Assembly (NCBI RefSeq): GCF_040549465.1
Contig: NZ_JBEPTL010000009.1
Span: forward strand, 77,828 to 141,827
DNA: 64,000 nucleotides
DNA from: Lacisediminihabitans sp040549465
Lineage (GTDB): Bacteria; Actinomycetota; Actinomycetes; Actinomycetales; Microbacteriaceae
Direction of reading: 5' to 3'
The notes below the pieces were generated by a model. It did no database searches and was not told the DNA's origin. It saw only the letters and a list, made by a program, of their open reading frames with translations. Of this stretch, positions 50,304-58,373 are shown one piece after another (within the stretch, counting starts at the first letter, position 1; each line of letters begins with the position of its first letter). The translations under genes were made by a program, and so were the position numbers.

Positions 50304-50930
50304 ATGCGCGAGGGCCTCGTGAACAAGACCACTAATCCCGCAGAGAGTCGGCGCGGGGGCCTCAGAAACGATGCCGTCGCAAATCGGTTGCGGATATTGG
50401 ACGCGGCGCGGGAGGCGCTGGCCGTCTCGGCTAATGCATCGGTGCAATCGATCGCGAAAGCCGCTGGCGTCGGACAGGGAACCATGTACCGTCACTTCCC
50501 CAACCGCGAGGCGCTGATCCTGGCTGTACACCGGAACGACGTCAGCGAACTAGTCGAGTCAGCTCCACGCCTGGTTGCCACGCTGCCCGCTTCTGCCGCA
50601 TTGCGAGAGTGGTTCACTCAGTTGGCCGCCTATGGCCGGATAAAGCACGGTTTAGGCGAAGCTCTCTATTCCGCCACCCGACAGACCCTGTCCGATGAGG
50701 GCTACGCATCCATCCTCCAAGCGATTGACGCTCTCCTCGATGCTGGAAAGCGAGACGGCACCGTTCGAACAGACATCGACGCCCAAGACCTACTTTTGTT
50801 AGTAGGATTTCTCTGGCGCATCGACCCCACCGACGACCGTGAGCGTCGGTCCACTCGCCTACTCACACTCGTCCTAGACGCGGTCAGTCCTCCGGCCGAC
50901 AGGCGCCAGGAACCAACCGCCGTCCGATGA
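50304..50930 (+). CDS. TetR family transcriptional regulator
   Basis: A 208-residue regulator. HTH: NRLRILDAAREALAVSANAS, VQSIAKAAGVGQGTMYRHFP, then NREALILAVHRNDV. The ligand domain includes REWFTQLAAYGRIKHGLG and ends with a short charged tail (PPADRRQEP). Related to TetR regulators of SDR/oxidoreductase operons. ATG 50304 lies just downstream of the operators. Probably represses itself and the divergent SDR pair. Confidence 0.87.
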   Translation: MREGLVNKTTNPAESRRGGLRNDAVANRLRILDAAREALAVSANASVQSIAKAAGVGQGTMYRHFPNREALILAVHRNDVSELVESAPRLVATLPASAALREWFTQLAAYGRIKHGLGEALYSATRQTLSDEGYASILQAIDALLDAGKRDGTVRTDIDAQDLLLLVGFLWRIDPTDDRERRSTRLLTLVLDAVSPPADRRQEPTAVR

Positions 50931-51136
50931 TGATGACTTCATCGCGGTTGAGCGCCACGAGGTGCACTTCCTGGAGAGGCGATTTCTCGCCCTCATTGAG
51001 ACACTTGGCCCACTGCGGACTTGGGACCCTTTCGAAATGACAGCGTTCCTGAAAGCGGGAGACGAGTCGAACAACGATGGGTTGAATCGCCCTGCAGAGC
51101 CCACCCCTCCGGCCCGGTGGTTGGGAGCACGCCTGT

Positions 51137-52225
51137 TCAGGGCGTGAGGGCTACGAAGCTCAGTCCGTTCGTCGCCTCGGCCAGGGTAAGGACTGCGTCG
51201 GGGTCGTCGAGGCCAACGGTTATGACTTCGAGGGCGGTGAGGTCGAGCAGGCCCGCTTCGACCTGTCGCCAGACCGAGTAGGCGGTCTCGTTAGACGCCA
51301 TCCAAGAACCGCGGAGGGTGATCCGGCGATGCATCAGTTCGTCGTACGGAATCGGAAGGGTTTGACGGACCCCGCCAAGGAGCACCATTGTGCCGTCAAG
51401 GCGGAGTACGTCGAAAGCCGCCATCGTCAAGTCTGCGGTCGGCGCGGGGCCGAGAGCATCGATGGCCACATCGGCGTCTCCGCCGAGCGCATCCGCAATC
51501 GCTGCAGCGTCAGCTGTTCGATCGCCAAAGGAGCGGACCGGGCGTACTCGCGGGTCGAGCGCTGCGAGATGTTCCAGGCTCGCGGAGTTCCGACCAACTG
51601 CGGCGATTCTGCCCGCGCCGCGCGCGAGTGCCAGCAACACTGTCGCTCCACCGAGCTGCCCACTCGCCCCTGTCACAACCACCCGATCGCCGGGACTCAG
51701 AGCGCTTCGTTCCACCGCCCCAGCGGCGACTGTCAGCCAGGGCAGAAAGGCGAGACGAGCCAGGTCCGGGTAACGCTCAGCACCCGGAAGAGCGACGAGC
51801 GTCGATGCCGGCATCAGCGCGCGTTCCGCAAACGTGCCAGTGCGCCACACTCGGCGCATCGCATCCGTGGCCGCAGACGGGGTGCCGCGGCCACCGATCC
51901 CGGTCCAGCCGAGCAGCACCTCCTCGGGGTCGGCGATTCGACCGGTCGCCAGAAAACCGGTGCAGAGCGCGATATCGCCGGGCCTGACGGTGTGAACGTC
52001 GTCGGCCACGGCCTCGACCCGGCCGATCCCGCCGATACCGAGCACGGTTGGTGTCGCAATACCGCCGCGACCGCCCACAGTGAGCACGCGGGTGTAAGAG
52101 GGTACCTGCACGGCGAGCATCCGAAGCACTGCTCCGCCATCTCGAACCAGCGGCTCCCGCACCTCCTCAAGGCGAATCCCAGCATCGGTCGAATCAAGAG
52201 TCCATGCCTTCATGCCCTTAATCAT
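51137..52225 (-). CDS. zinc-type alcohol dehydrogenase / quinone oxidoreductase family protein
   Basis: A 362-residue medium-chain dehydrogenase. N-terminal GroES-like lobe: RLEEVREPLVRDGGAVL, then VLGIGGIGRVEAVADDVHTV. The Rossmann segment VVVTGASGQLGGATVLLAL has the GxxGxxG nucleotide motif. Zinc ligands are not obvious (no GHE), so it is closer to quinone reductases. The C-terminus ends with LSFVALTP. ATG at 52225 is used (52213 also possible). It is divergent from an XRE regulator across a 69-base gap with repeated TGGTATCC words (near 52240 and 52263). Confidence 0.82.
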   Translation of the reverse strand: MIKGMKAWTLDSTDAGIRLEEVREPLVRDGGAVLRMLAVQVPSYTRVLTVGGRGGIATPTVLGIGGIGRVEAVADDVHTVRPGDIALCTGFLATGRIADPEEVLLGWTGIGGRGTPSAATDAMRRVWRTGTFAERALMPASTLVALPGAERYPDLARLAFLPWLTVAAGAVERSALSPGDRVVVTGASGQLGGATVLLALARGAGRIAAVGRNSASLEHLAALDPRVRPVRSFGDRTADAAAIADALGGDADVAIDALGPAPTADLTMAAFDVLRLDGTMVLLGGVRQTLPIPYDELMHRRITLRGSWMASNETAYSVWRQVEAGLLDLTALEVITVGLDDPDAVLTLAEATNGLSFVALTP

Positions 52226-52294
52226 GGACGCGGCTGAACGTGGTATCCAGATCCCCTTTATGCTGGTATCCGTGTTACCCGGGAGGAGGAAGAC

Positions 52295-53074
52295 GTGACC
52301 GACTCGACAGCCGAACGGCGCCACGAGCTCAGCTCGTTCCTCCGCGCGAGACGGGAGCGCACGTCGCCATCGGACGTCGGCCTTCCGGGCACACCCCGGC
52401 GACGCACACCGGGCCTGCGACGCGAAGAGCTCGCGAACCTCGCCGGGATCAGCACCACCTGGTACACGTTCCTCGAGCAGGGCCGCGACGTGCGGCCCTC
52501 TCTTCAGGTACTGACGGCGATCGCTGACGCCCTGAGGCTGGGCGAGCCTGAACGGGCGCACCTCATCATGATCGCCGCCGACGAAACGCATCCGGGAGAG
52601 GACTCCGAGTACCTCGCGCCCGAAGTTGCAGACGTACCAAAGATGGTCAACCCCAACCCGGCATACGTAACCGGCAGTAGCTACGACCTACTTGCTTGGA
52701 ACGATGCAGCCGTCGAACTGTTCCCCGGCGCCATCGATGCTGCCAAGCCCAACCTTGCACGCTGGATCTTTACGAACCCGGCCGCTCGCGACGCCCTGCC
52801 AGACTGGCCCGTCGTGGCGCAAGGACTGCTTGCACGCCTCAGAACCAACGCGGGCAAGCACCCCGGCTCGCCACGATTCCAACGCCTCGAACGCGAGCTA
52901 CGCACTTCCAGCCCCGAAGCAGAAGCCTGGTGGCCCCGATACGACATCGCCACAAGCCAGGCAGGCGCAAAACGAGTGCGCTCCCGCTCAGGCCAGGAAC
53001 AACTCATGACCTACGCCTCCTTCCACGTCTCGGACCAGCCCGAGCAGATCCTCACCATCTACCGACCGGCCTGA
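52295..53074 (+). CDS. XRE regulator with MmyB-like ligand domain
   Basis: A 259-residue protein. The N-terminus has the HTH with RRTPGLRREELANLAGIS, TTWYTFLEQGRDVRPSLQVL and AIADALRLGEPERAHLIMIA; the rest is an MmyB-type PAS-like ligand domain with SSYDLLAWNDAAVELFPG and ARWIFTNPAARD. This architecture is common in actinobacteria and usually sits next to a dehydrogenase or SDR gene that it controls, as here. GTG start at 52295 has GGGAGGAGGAAGAC directly upstream, the best ribosome site in this part. Confidence 0.9.
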   Translation: MTDSTAERRHELSSFLRARRERTSPSDVGLPGTPRRRTPGLRREELANLAGISTTWYTFLEQGRDVRPSLQVLTAIADALRLGEPERAHLIMIAADETHPGEDSEYLAPEVADVPKMVNPNPAYVTGSSYDLLAWNDAAVELFPGAIDAAKPNLARWIFTNPAARDALPDWPVVAQGLLARLRTNAGKHPGSPRFQRLERELRTSSPEAEAWWPRYDIATSQAGAKRVRSRSGQEQLMTYASFHVSDQPEQILTIYRPA

Positions 53075-53309
53075 CGCCTACCGTGCTCATCGCGATGCCC
53101 CGCCAGAAGACCTGGTCTTATCGTCGGCTCGGACTGGCCCCGCCGCAAGTAGCAAGACAAAGGCCGTGCACCGCCCGGCGCAACTCGATAACAGCCGTGG
53201 GGGTTCGGAAGAGGTATGGCCGCGAAGCCAGCGAAACTGTCGGGGGTACGAGGCCGAGCGTCTCCCTCTCCGACGGCCTCCTGCGACACCGCTGTGAGCG
53301 ATATTCCGA

Positions 53310-53650
53310 CTAATCGCCGTCGGCAATGACGTTGAGACGCCGAGAGGGGATGCTGAAACGGCCGGTGCCGCCCAGAACCGCCCGCACATCGTCGCCGAAT
53401 CCGCTGACATCGTCGAGCCCGAAAGCAACCTTCTGCAGGAGAAAACCGTGCACGAGGGCCATGACGACACGCGCGGTCCGCTCGACGTCCACTTCGGGGG
53501 ACGCCACCGACCGCTTGGGCGCGTCCGAGGGCGACCGCCATCTCGTGGCGTACCCGATCGAAGCCCACCGTGGCCCGGTGTCGCAATCCGTCATGTCGGA
53601 GGAGCTCGCTCCAGGCTGCTAACCAGCGAGGACATCTTCGTTCCCGCGCT
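53310..53650 (-). pseudogene. TetR-family regulator remnant (frameshifted, N-terminus lost)
   Basis: The C-terminal part reads VERTARVVMALVHGFLLQKV, AFGLDDVSGFGDDVRAVLGG, typical of a TetR ligand domain. Upstream a different frame continues with RHDGLRHRATVGFDRVRHEM, so a frameshift lies near 53500. The DNA-binding domain is absent, cut off by the start of the amidohydrolase pseudogene at 53663. Not functional. Confidence 0.65.
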
Positions 53651-53662
53651 CCTGGAATCCTG

Positions 53663-54540
53663 ATGCTTCGCGTTATCGGCCTCGAAGAACACTTCGTGAC
53701 AGAGGCTCTCCTTGAGGCAGGCCGGGGTCTAGATCCGGATGGTCGTGATCTCGCGTTCGGCCCCGCTTCGGAGGGTGAGACGAGTCGGCTACTGCTCGAT
53801 CTCGGCGACGAGAGACTGCGGGTCATGGGCGAGACCGGCGTCGATGTCGCCGTGCTCTCGCTGACCACCCCAGGACTCCAGAATCTTTCAGCGGCAGCCG
53901 CCGTGCGGCTCCAGACCGAAACGAACGACCAATTCGCTCAAACCGTGCGAGCCAAGCCGAACCGTTTCCAGGGTCTCGCCGCGCTGGTCACGCAGTCGGG
54001 CGAGGAGGCTGCGAAAGAACTTCGCCGCGCCGTGGAGGAGCTCGGCCTCGATGGTGCCATGTTGTTCGGGCGCACCGGTGACAAGAGCCTTGACCACCCG
54101 GACTTCTGGTCGATCTTCGAGACCGCAGAGGCCCTTCGCGTACCCATTCACCTTCACCCGCAATCGCCGCCTGCAGTCGTTCGCGACGCTTACTACGCAG
54201 GTTTCGGAAAGGCCGTGTCGGACGGGTTTGCAACTCACGGGGTGGGGTTGAGAGCAGATCGAACACCTGGCCGCCATGGCCGGTCTCGAATTATCGATGG
54301 CCGAGTACGTGCGTCGCAACCTCTACGTCACCCAGTGGCCTGCGCTCCGCGCGTTACCTGCGGTGGGCGACGGAGATCATCGGCGCCGACCGCATTCTGC
54401 TCGCGACGGATTACCCATTCGAACAGACTTCCCGGGAGGGTGCGCGTGCATTCCTGGTAGATGCCGACATTCCGGACTCTGACCGTAATCTCATCGCCCA
54501 CGGCAACTGGGAACGACTACGCGAGGGGATCGTCCGATGA
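53663..54540 (+). pseudogene. amidohydrolase-family decarboxylase, collapsed by deletions
   Basis: The first ~200 codons are a good amidohydrolase (ACMSD/resorcylate decarboxylase-like): MLRVIGLEEHFVTEALLEA, VDVAVLSLTTPGLQNLSAA, RFQGLAALVTQSGEEAAKEL, RVPIHLHPQSPPAVV. From about 54235 it breaks: a fragment AAMAGLELSMAEYVRRNLYV appears in a second frame, then RYLRWATEIIGADRILLATD and YPFEQTSREGARAFL in a third, ending in LRE-G-IVR at 54540. A segment containing the conserved His/Asp metal region is missing. The next pseudogene starts in the overlapping ATGA. Confidence 0.85.
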
Positions 54541-54892
54541 CCGCACTCACAATGGGTTGGGCATCGTCCCCATGGCACATGTGATGGTCATCCGACGCGA
54601 ACACGCCCGCCTCGCTCGCGCCCTCTACGACACATTCTTCGAATCGAAGGCCCTGGCCATTGTGGCCAAGGAACTCGGGCGCGTCACGAATTTCGTCGAC
54701 GTGATGGTGCCGTGGATGAATGACCTCGTCGAGCAGAATCGAGCGCTCAAGGACGGCGACTGGTGGGCCTACGGAATCGAGGCCAACCGAGCAGCGATCG
54801 ATACATTCCTCCGCTAACACTTCGAGCAAGGGCTGTCGAAGCGGCGGTGGGCGGTCGACGAGATCTTCGCCCCAAGCACTCTGGAGACATGA
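54537..54892 (+). pseudogene. 4,5-dihydroxyphthalate decarboxylase-like remnant with nonsense codon
   Basis: The remaining coding stretch reads GLGIVPMAHVMVIRREHARL, ALYDTFFESKALAIVAKELG, VDVMVPWMNDLVEQNRALKD, YGIEANRAAIDTFLR, then an in-frame TAA (54815-54817) where a Tyr codon is expected, then HFEQGLSKRRWAVDEIFAPS to the true stop at 54890-54892. This is the C-terminal third of a Pht5-like decarboxylase from phthalate breakdown. The start (ATG 54537, MTALT) is fused by a large deletion directly to the C-terminal third. Confidence 0.82.
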
Positions 54893-54979
54893 CAGTTTCA
54901 CTTGCCGGGACCCCGTGCACATTGCTCGGCATCATGAAGGAAACGCATGGGCGGCTGCGAACACCCTTGGCCGGGACGG

Positions 54980-55096
54980 TCACCGAGTGAAGGTGTCCAA
55001 CCAGTCGAGGATCACGTCCGGGTGGCGCTGGAAGTGGAGGCACCCGTCCCAGCGCCGCGTCGTGCCGTCGATCCACACGAGCTTCTTCTTTGCCAC
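54980..55096 (-). pseudogene. alpha/beta hydrolase C-terminal fragment
   Basis: Minus-strand frame ending at 54980: KKKLVWIDGTTRRWDGCLHF, then QRHPDVILDWLDTFTR. The LVWIDGTTRRWDG-HPDVILDW pattern matches the tail of alpha/beta hydrolases of the YcjY type. Only about 38 codons are left and the rest of the gene is absent (the terminator and tRNA follow). It is a remnant. Confidence 0.5.
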
Positions 55097-55104
55097 AAGG
55101 AGAA

Positions 55105-55147
55105 GGCCCTCTGACCGAGAGAATCCCTGGTCAGAGGACCTTTTTTT
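55105..55147 (+). terminator. rho-independent terminator
   Basis: GGCCCTCTGACC (55105-55116), a 12-base loop and GGTCAGAGGACC (55129-55140) with a single mismatch, followed by seven T residues (55141-55147). It reads on the plus strand, toward the tRNA gene's 3' end. No intact plus-strand gene is left upstream to be terminated, so it may be a relic of one. Confidence 0.8.
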
Positions 55148-55148
55148 G

Positions 55149-55222
55149 TTGCGGGGACAGGATTTGAACCTGCGACCTCTGGGTTATGAGCCCAGCGAGC
55201 TACCGAACTGCTCCACCCCGCG
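55149..55222 (-). tRNA. initiator tRNA-Met (anticodon CAU)
   Basis: Minus-strand gene: acceptor CGCGGGG with an unpaired C1-A72, the hallmark of initiator tRNA, pairs with CCCCGC. D arm AGCAGTTCGGTAGCTC, anticodon stem CTGGG/CCCAG with CAT anticodon and three G-C pairs, T arm CAGGTTCAAATCCTG. CCA is not encoded. The 3' end points to the accessory zone. Confidence 0.94.
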
Positions 55223-55311
55223 GCACAAGGATTAACACTAGCACAGGTACAGCAGTCGCCTTACCCGCGGGTGGCCGCGAGGCTCATTCCGAGCGGATGG
55301 AACCCGTTCGT

Positions 55312-55354
55312 CTCAGTTCGGGCGATTGGCGTCGGGCCAGTCGCCCGAACTGAG
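55312..55354. repeat. 43-base palindrome with perfect 14-bp arms
   Basis: CTCAGTTCGGGCGA (55312-55325), a 15-base loop, and TCGCCCGAACTGAG (55341-55354). It lies between tRNA-Met and the UPF0182 gene, 29 bases after that gene's stop, so it could terminate it; no T-run follows. Similar in shape to, but not in sequence like, the palindromes around the DUF559-like gene. Confidence 0.75.
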
Positions 55355-55382
55355 ATCGATCGGTTCCGTCATTCGTTGAGCC

Positions 55383-58298
55383 TTACTTCTGGAGCGCGAA
55401 CAGCTTGTTCAGTGCGGTGACGAGGTCGGCGTCCGCCGCAGCATAGGCCGTAAGGTCGCCTGACTTCAACGCGGCGGCACGGGCCGTGAGCGCGGTCTGC
55501 ACGCCGACGAGGGCCGCCTTGAGGTTCGGGTCGCCAGCCGGCGGCGTTGTCGTCCCAGGGCCGGTGGTTCCCGGGTTGGTGGTTCCGGGGGTCGTCGGTG
55601 TCGGAGGGATTCCGCCGTCACCGGCGTTCGCACCGGAGTCCCCTCCGAACAACGAGTCGAGAGCGGCATTCAGCGTGTCTTCGAAAGCGATCTTGTCACC
55701 GAAGGACACCAGGATCTTCCTCAGGATCGGATAGCTGGTCTCAGCACTGGACTTCACGTAGACCGGCTGTACGTAGAGCAGGCCGCCACCGACAGGAACC
55801 GTGAGCAGGTTGCCGCGCTCGATGGTGGTGTCGCCGCGCTGCAGGAGCGCCAGCTGGTTGGCGACTGCCGTGTCCGTGCTGAAGTTGCTCTGCACCTGAC
55901 CGGGACCGGGGACCGTGTCCTGTTTGGGCAGCGCTAGGAGGGTCAGTTTGCCGTAACCCGAGGCCACCGTACCCTTCACACCACCCGCATCCGAGTCGGC
56001 CGCGAGATAGCCGGTCAGCACGCTGCTGGTGCCGGAGGCGGATGCGGACTTCGGGATGTACGTGGAGTAGAGAGAGAAGGCCGGATCCTTCGCCTTGGGC
56101 AGTTTCATCGTGAGGTAATACGGCGGCTGCAGTTTGGCCGATGCCGCCGGCTTCGTCGGGTCGTTCGGGGTCACCCAGGCATCGGTCGACGAGTAGAAGG
56201 TGTCGGAGTCGGTGACGTGATAGGTACCGAGAATCTCTCGCTGCACCTTGAACAGGTCGGCCGGGTAGCGAACATGGCTCATCAGGTCTGCGCTCATATC
56301 ACTCACCGGCTTGATGGTGGCCGGAAAGATTTTCTGCCAGGTTCTGAGGATCGGATCCTTGTCGTCCCAGGCGTAGAGGGTCACCTTACCCGTGTAGGCA
56401 TCGACAGTCGCCTTCACCGAGTTGCGGATGTAGTTGATGTTGTCGAGAGCTAGCTGGGGTTGAGGCGTATAGGTGTCCGAGATCGCGCTGCTCAGCTGCT
56501 GGTCGGCGGAGTACGGGTACTTGTCACTCGTCGTGTAGGCGTCGACGATCCAGGTCACCCGGCCGTCGACGACGGCGGGATAGGGGTCGCTGTCGAGGGT
56601 CAGATACGGCGCCGCCTTCTGGATGCGATCCACAGGGTTACGCGTGTACAGGATCTGCGACTGGTCGTTCACACCATTGGAGAGGAAGATCTGCTCCGAC
56701 TGGAACTTGATGGCGTAGATCAGTTTCGTGAAGACGTTGTCGAGCTTCGGACCACCGTTGCCGCTGTAGGTCGTGGTGGCGTTCTGCTTGCTGCCCGAGT
56801 CGCCGGATGGGTAGTCGAGCTCGACCTTCTTGCCGCCCTTGGGGCCACCGACGATCGAGTACCCGGGCGATCCCTCGCCGAAGTAGATGCGCGGCTCGTA
56901 CTTGCCGAGCTGACCCTTGGTCGGGATGCCCGACTCGAGGAACACGGGGAGGCCGTCGGCGGAGCGCTGGTTGCCGTAGGCGGCGACCACGCCATACCCG
57001 TGGGTATACACCAGGGTGTTGTTGTACCAGCTCTCGGTGGCGCCGGAGTTCTTCTGGTTCAGCTCGCGTACCGCGATCACCGTGTCCTGTGTCTTGCCGT
57101 CGATCTTGTAGCGGTCGACATCCAGATACTGGTTGAACTGGTAGTACTGCTTGATGCGCTCGAGTTGGGCGAAGGCGTCGGAGACCAGCGAGGGGTCGAT
57201 GATGCGAATATTGGCCGTCGTCTCCGCGTCGTTGCGCAGGGCGCCTGCCTCGGTATTCGTCGTCGCGCTGTAGGCCTCCTCCTTGACGCTGGAGACGCCG
57301 TAGGCCTCCCTCGTCGCAGTGATGTTCCGATCGATGTATTGCGCCTCGAGGGTTCGCACGTTCGGCTCGACCTGGAACTTCTGCACGATCCACGGATAGA
57401 CGGAACCGATGAGCAGGCCGCTCACGAGGAGGAGTGCGGTTCCGATCAGTGGGAAGCGCCAGCGGCCGATGATCGCGGTGATCACGAAGAGAATCGCGAC
57501 GACTGCTGCGGCACCGGCCAGAATCTGGCGCCCGGGAATGACGGCGTTGACATCCGCGTAAGAGGCACCGACGATCAGCGGGCTGCTCGTCGACGAGCTC
57601 AGCGTCGAATACTGGTCGAGCCAGATGCTGACCGCCTGCAGCGCGAGGTAAACCGCACCGGTGACCGCGAGTTGTACGCGCGCGGTGCGGGAGATCCGCA
57701 CCTCACGCCCGTTAAACCTGAGCGCACCGTAGAGATAGCTGGTCGCGATCGCGGCGATGGCCGAGATGAGAACCACGGCGGAGGCGAACGCGGCCGCTGC
57801 CTGGTAGAACGGCAGCGCGAAGAGGTAGAACGAGATATCGAGGTGGAACTGCGGATCGGTCTTGCCGGATGGCACGCCGTTCATCCACTCGAGGGCCAGC
57901 TGCCAGCGCGACGAGGTCGCAACACCCGCGAAGAGGCCGAGAAGTGCCGGGATGCCGTACATTGCCAGGCGACGCAGCGGCTCGATGACCTGCTGGTAGC
58001 GGTCGAGCTGGGCGTTGAGTTTCGCGTAGACCGGTCGGCGCCGGAAGGCGACCTCGATGCTGATGAATACCGGGATTGCCATGCCGAAGAAGCCGATGAA
58101 GAACATGATGGTGCTGGCGATCCACTGCGTGGTCAGCACGTTGCGGTAACCGAGCTGGGAGAACCACAGCCAGTCCGTGTAGAGGCTCGCAAAAATGAAG
58201 AAGAGGATGATGAGAACGGCGACGACGGCGATCGTGATGAGAATTGTGGCTCTCGATCGCGGCGCTGGGTTTCGCTCTTCAGTGGAAGTGGACGTCAC
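55383..58298 (-). CDS. UPF0182 family membrane protein
   Basis: A 971-residue actinobacterial membrane protein of unknown function. The first ~330 residues contain seven hydrophobic helices, starting at ILITIAVVAVLIILFFIFAS. The large extracellular part follows, with VEPNVRTLEAQYIDRNITAT, YGVSSVKEEAYS, ELNQKNSGATESWYNNTLVY and THGYG, all characteristic. A Thr/Pro/Gly linker near residue 910 (TTNPGTTGPGTTTPP) precedes a short helical C-terminus. GTG at 58298 has AGGAG with good spacing; a GTG 36 bases upstream is the alternative. Neighbouring PDZ protease and DUF2342 genes are a conserved actinobacterial set. Confidence 0.92.
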   Translation of the reverse strand: MTSTSTEERNPAPRSRATILITIAVVAVLIILFFIFASLYTDWLWFSQLGYRNVLTTQWIASTIMFFIGFFGMAIPVFISIEVAFRRRPVYAKLNAQLDRYQQVIEPLRRLAMYGIPALLGLFAGVATSSRWQLALEWMNGVPSGKTDPQFHLDISFYLFALPFYQAAAAFASAVVLISAIAAIATSYLYGALRFNGREVRISRTARVQLAVTGAVYLALQAVSIWLDQYSTLSSSTSSPLIVGASYADVNAVIPGRQILAGAAAVVAILFVITAIIGRWRFPLIGTALLLVSGLLIGSVYPWIVQKFQVEPNVRTLEAQYIDRNITATREAYGVSSVKEEAYSATTNTEAGALRNDAETTANIRIIDPSLVSDAFAQLERIKQYYQFNQYLDVDRYKIDGKTQDTVIAVRELNQKNSGATESWYNNTLVYTHGYGVVAAYGNQRSADGLPVFLESGIPTKGQLGKYEPRIYFGEGSPGYSIVGGPKGGKKVELDYPSGDSGSKQNATTTYSGNGGPKLDNVFTKLIYAIKFQSEQIFLSNGVNDQSQILYTRNPVDRIQKAAPYLTLDSDPYPAVVDGRVTWIVDAYTTSDKYPYSADQQLSSAISDTYTPQPQLALDNINYIRNSVKATVDAYTGKVTLYAWDDKDPILRTWQKIFPATIKPVSDMSADLMSHVRYPADLFKVQREILGTYHVTDSDTFYSSTDAWVTPNDPTKPAASAKLQPPYYLTMKLPKAKDPAFSLYSTYIPKSASASGTSSVLTGYLAADSDAGGVKGTVASGYGKLTLLALPKQDTVPGPGQVQSNFSTDTAVANQLALLQRGDTTIERGNLLTVPVGGGLLYVQPVYVKSSAETSYPILRKILVSFGDKIAFEDTLNAALDSLFGGDSGANAGDGGIPPTPTTPGTTNPGTTGPGTTTPPAGDPNLKAALVGVQTALTARAAALKSGDLTAYAAADADLVTALNKLFALQK

Positions 58299-58373
58299 GA
58301 GACTGCTCCTGGCTTGTGGCGGATGCTGTGGCACTCATCTTAAGGGTTCGCGCTGCGAGAACGCAGGGCGTGG

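Noticed and set aside
50931..51136. Possible small gene between the TetR and dehydrogenase genes
   Set aside because: Short frames only, without ribosome sites or family resemblance.
53075..53309. Possible gene between the XRE regulator and the TetR remnant
   Set aside because: All frames are short or have shadow-like composition; I see nothing in this 235-base gap.
54889..54990. 33-codon plus-strand frame after the decarboxylase remnant
   Set aside because: No ribosome site, no recognisable sequence, and the opposite strand carries a hydrolase tail.
46000..55222. Prophage or integrative element
   Set aside because: No integrase, structural phage gene, relaxase or tRNA-end repeat found; the content is catabolic and regulatory genes.
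56460..58343. 627-codon plus-strand frame opposite the UPF0182 gene
   Set aside because: Rich in Arg, Asp, Glu, His and Val as expected for antisense frames in high-GC DNA; no family features; the minus-strand protein is unmistakable.
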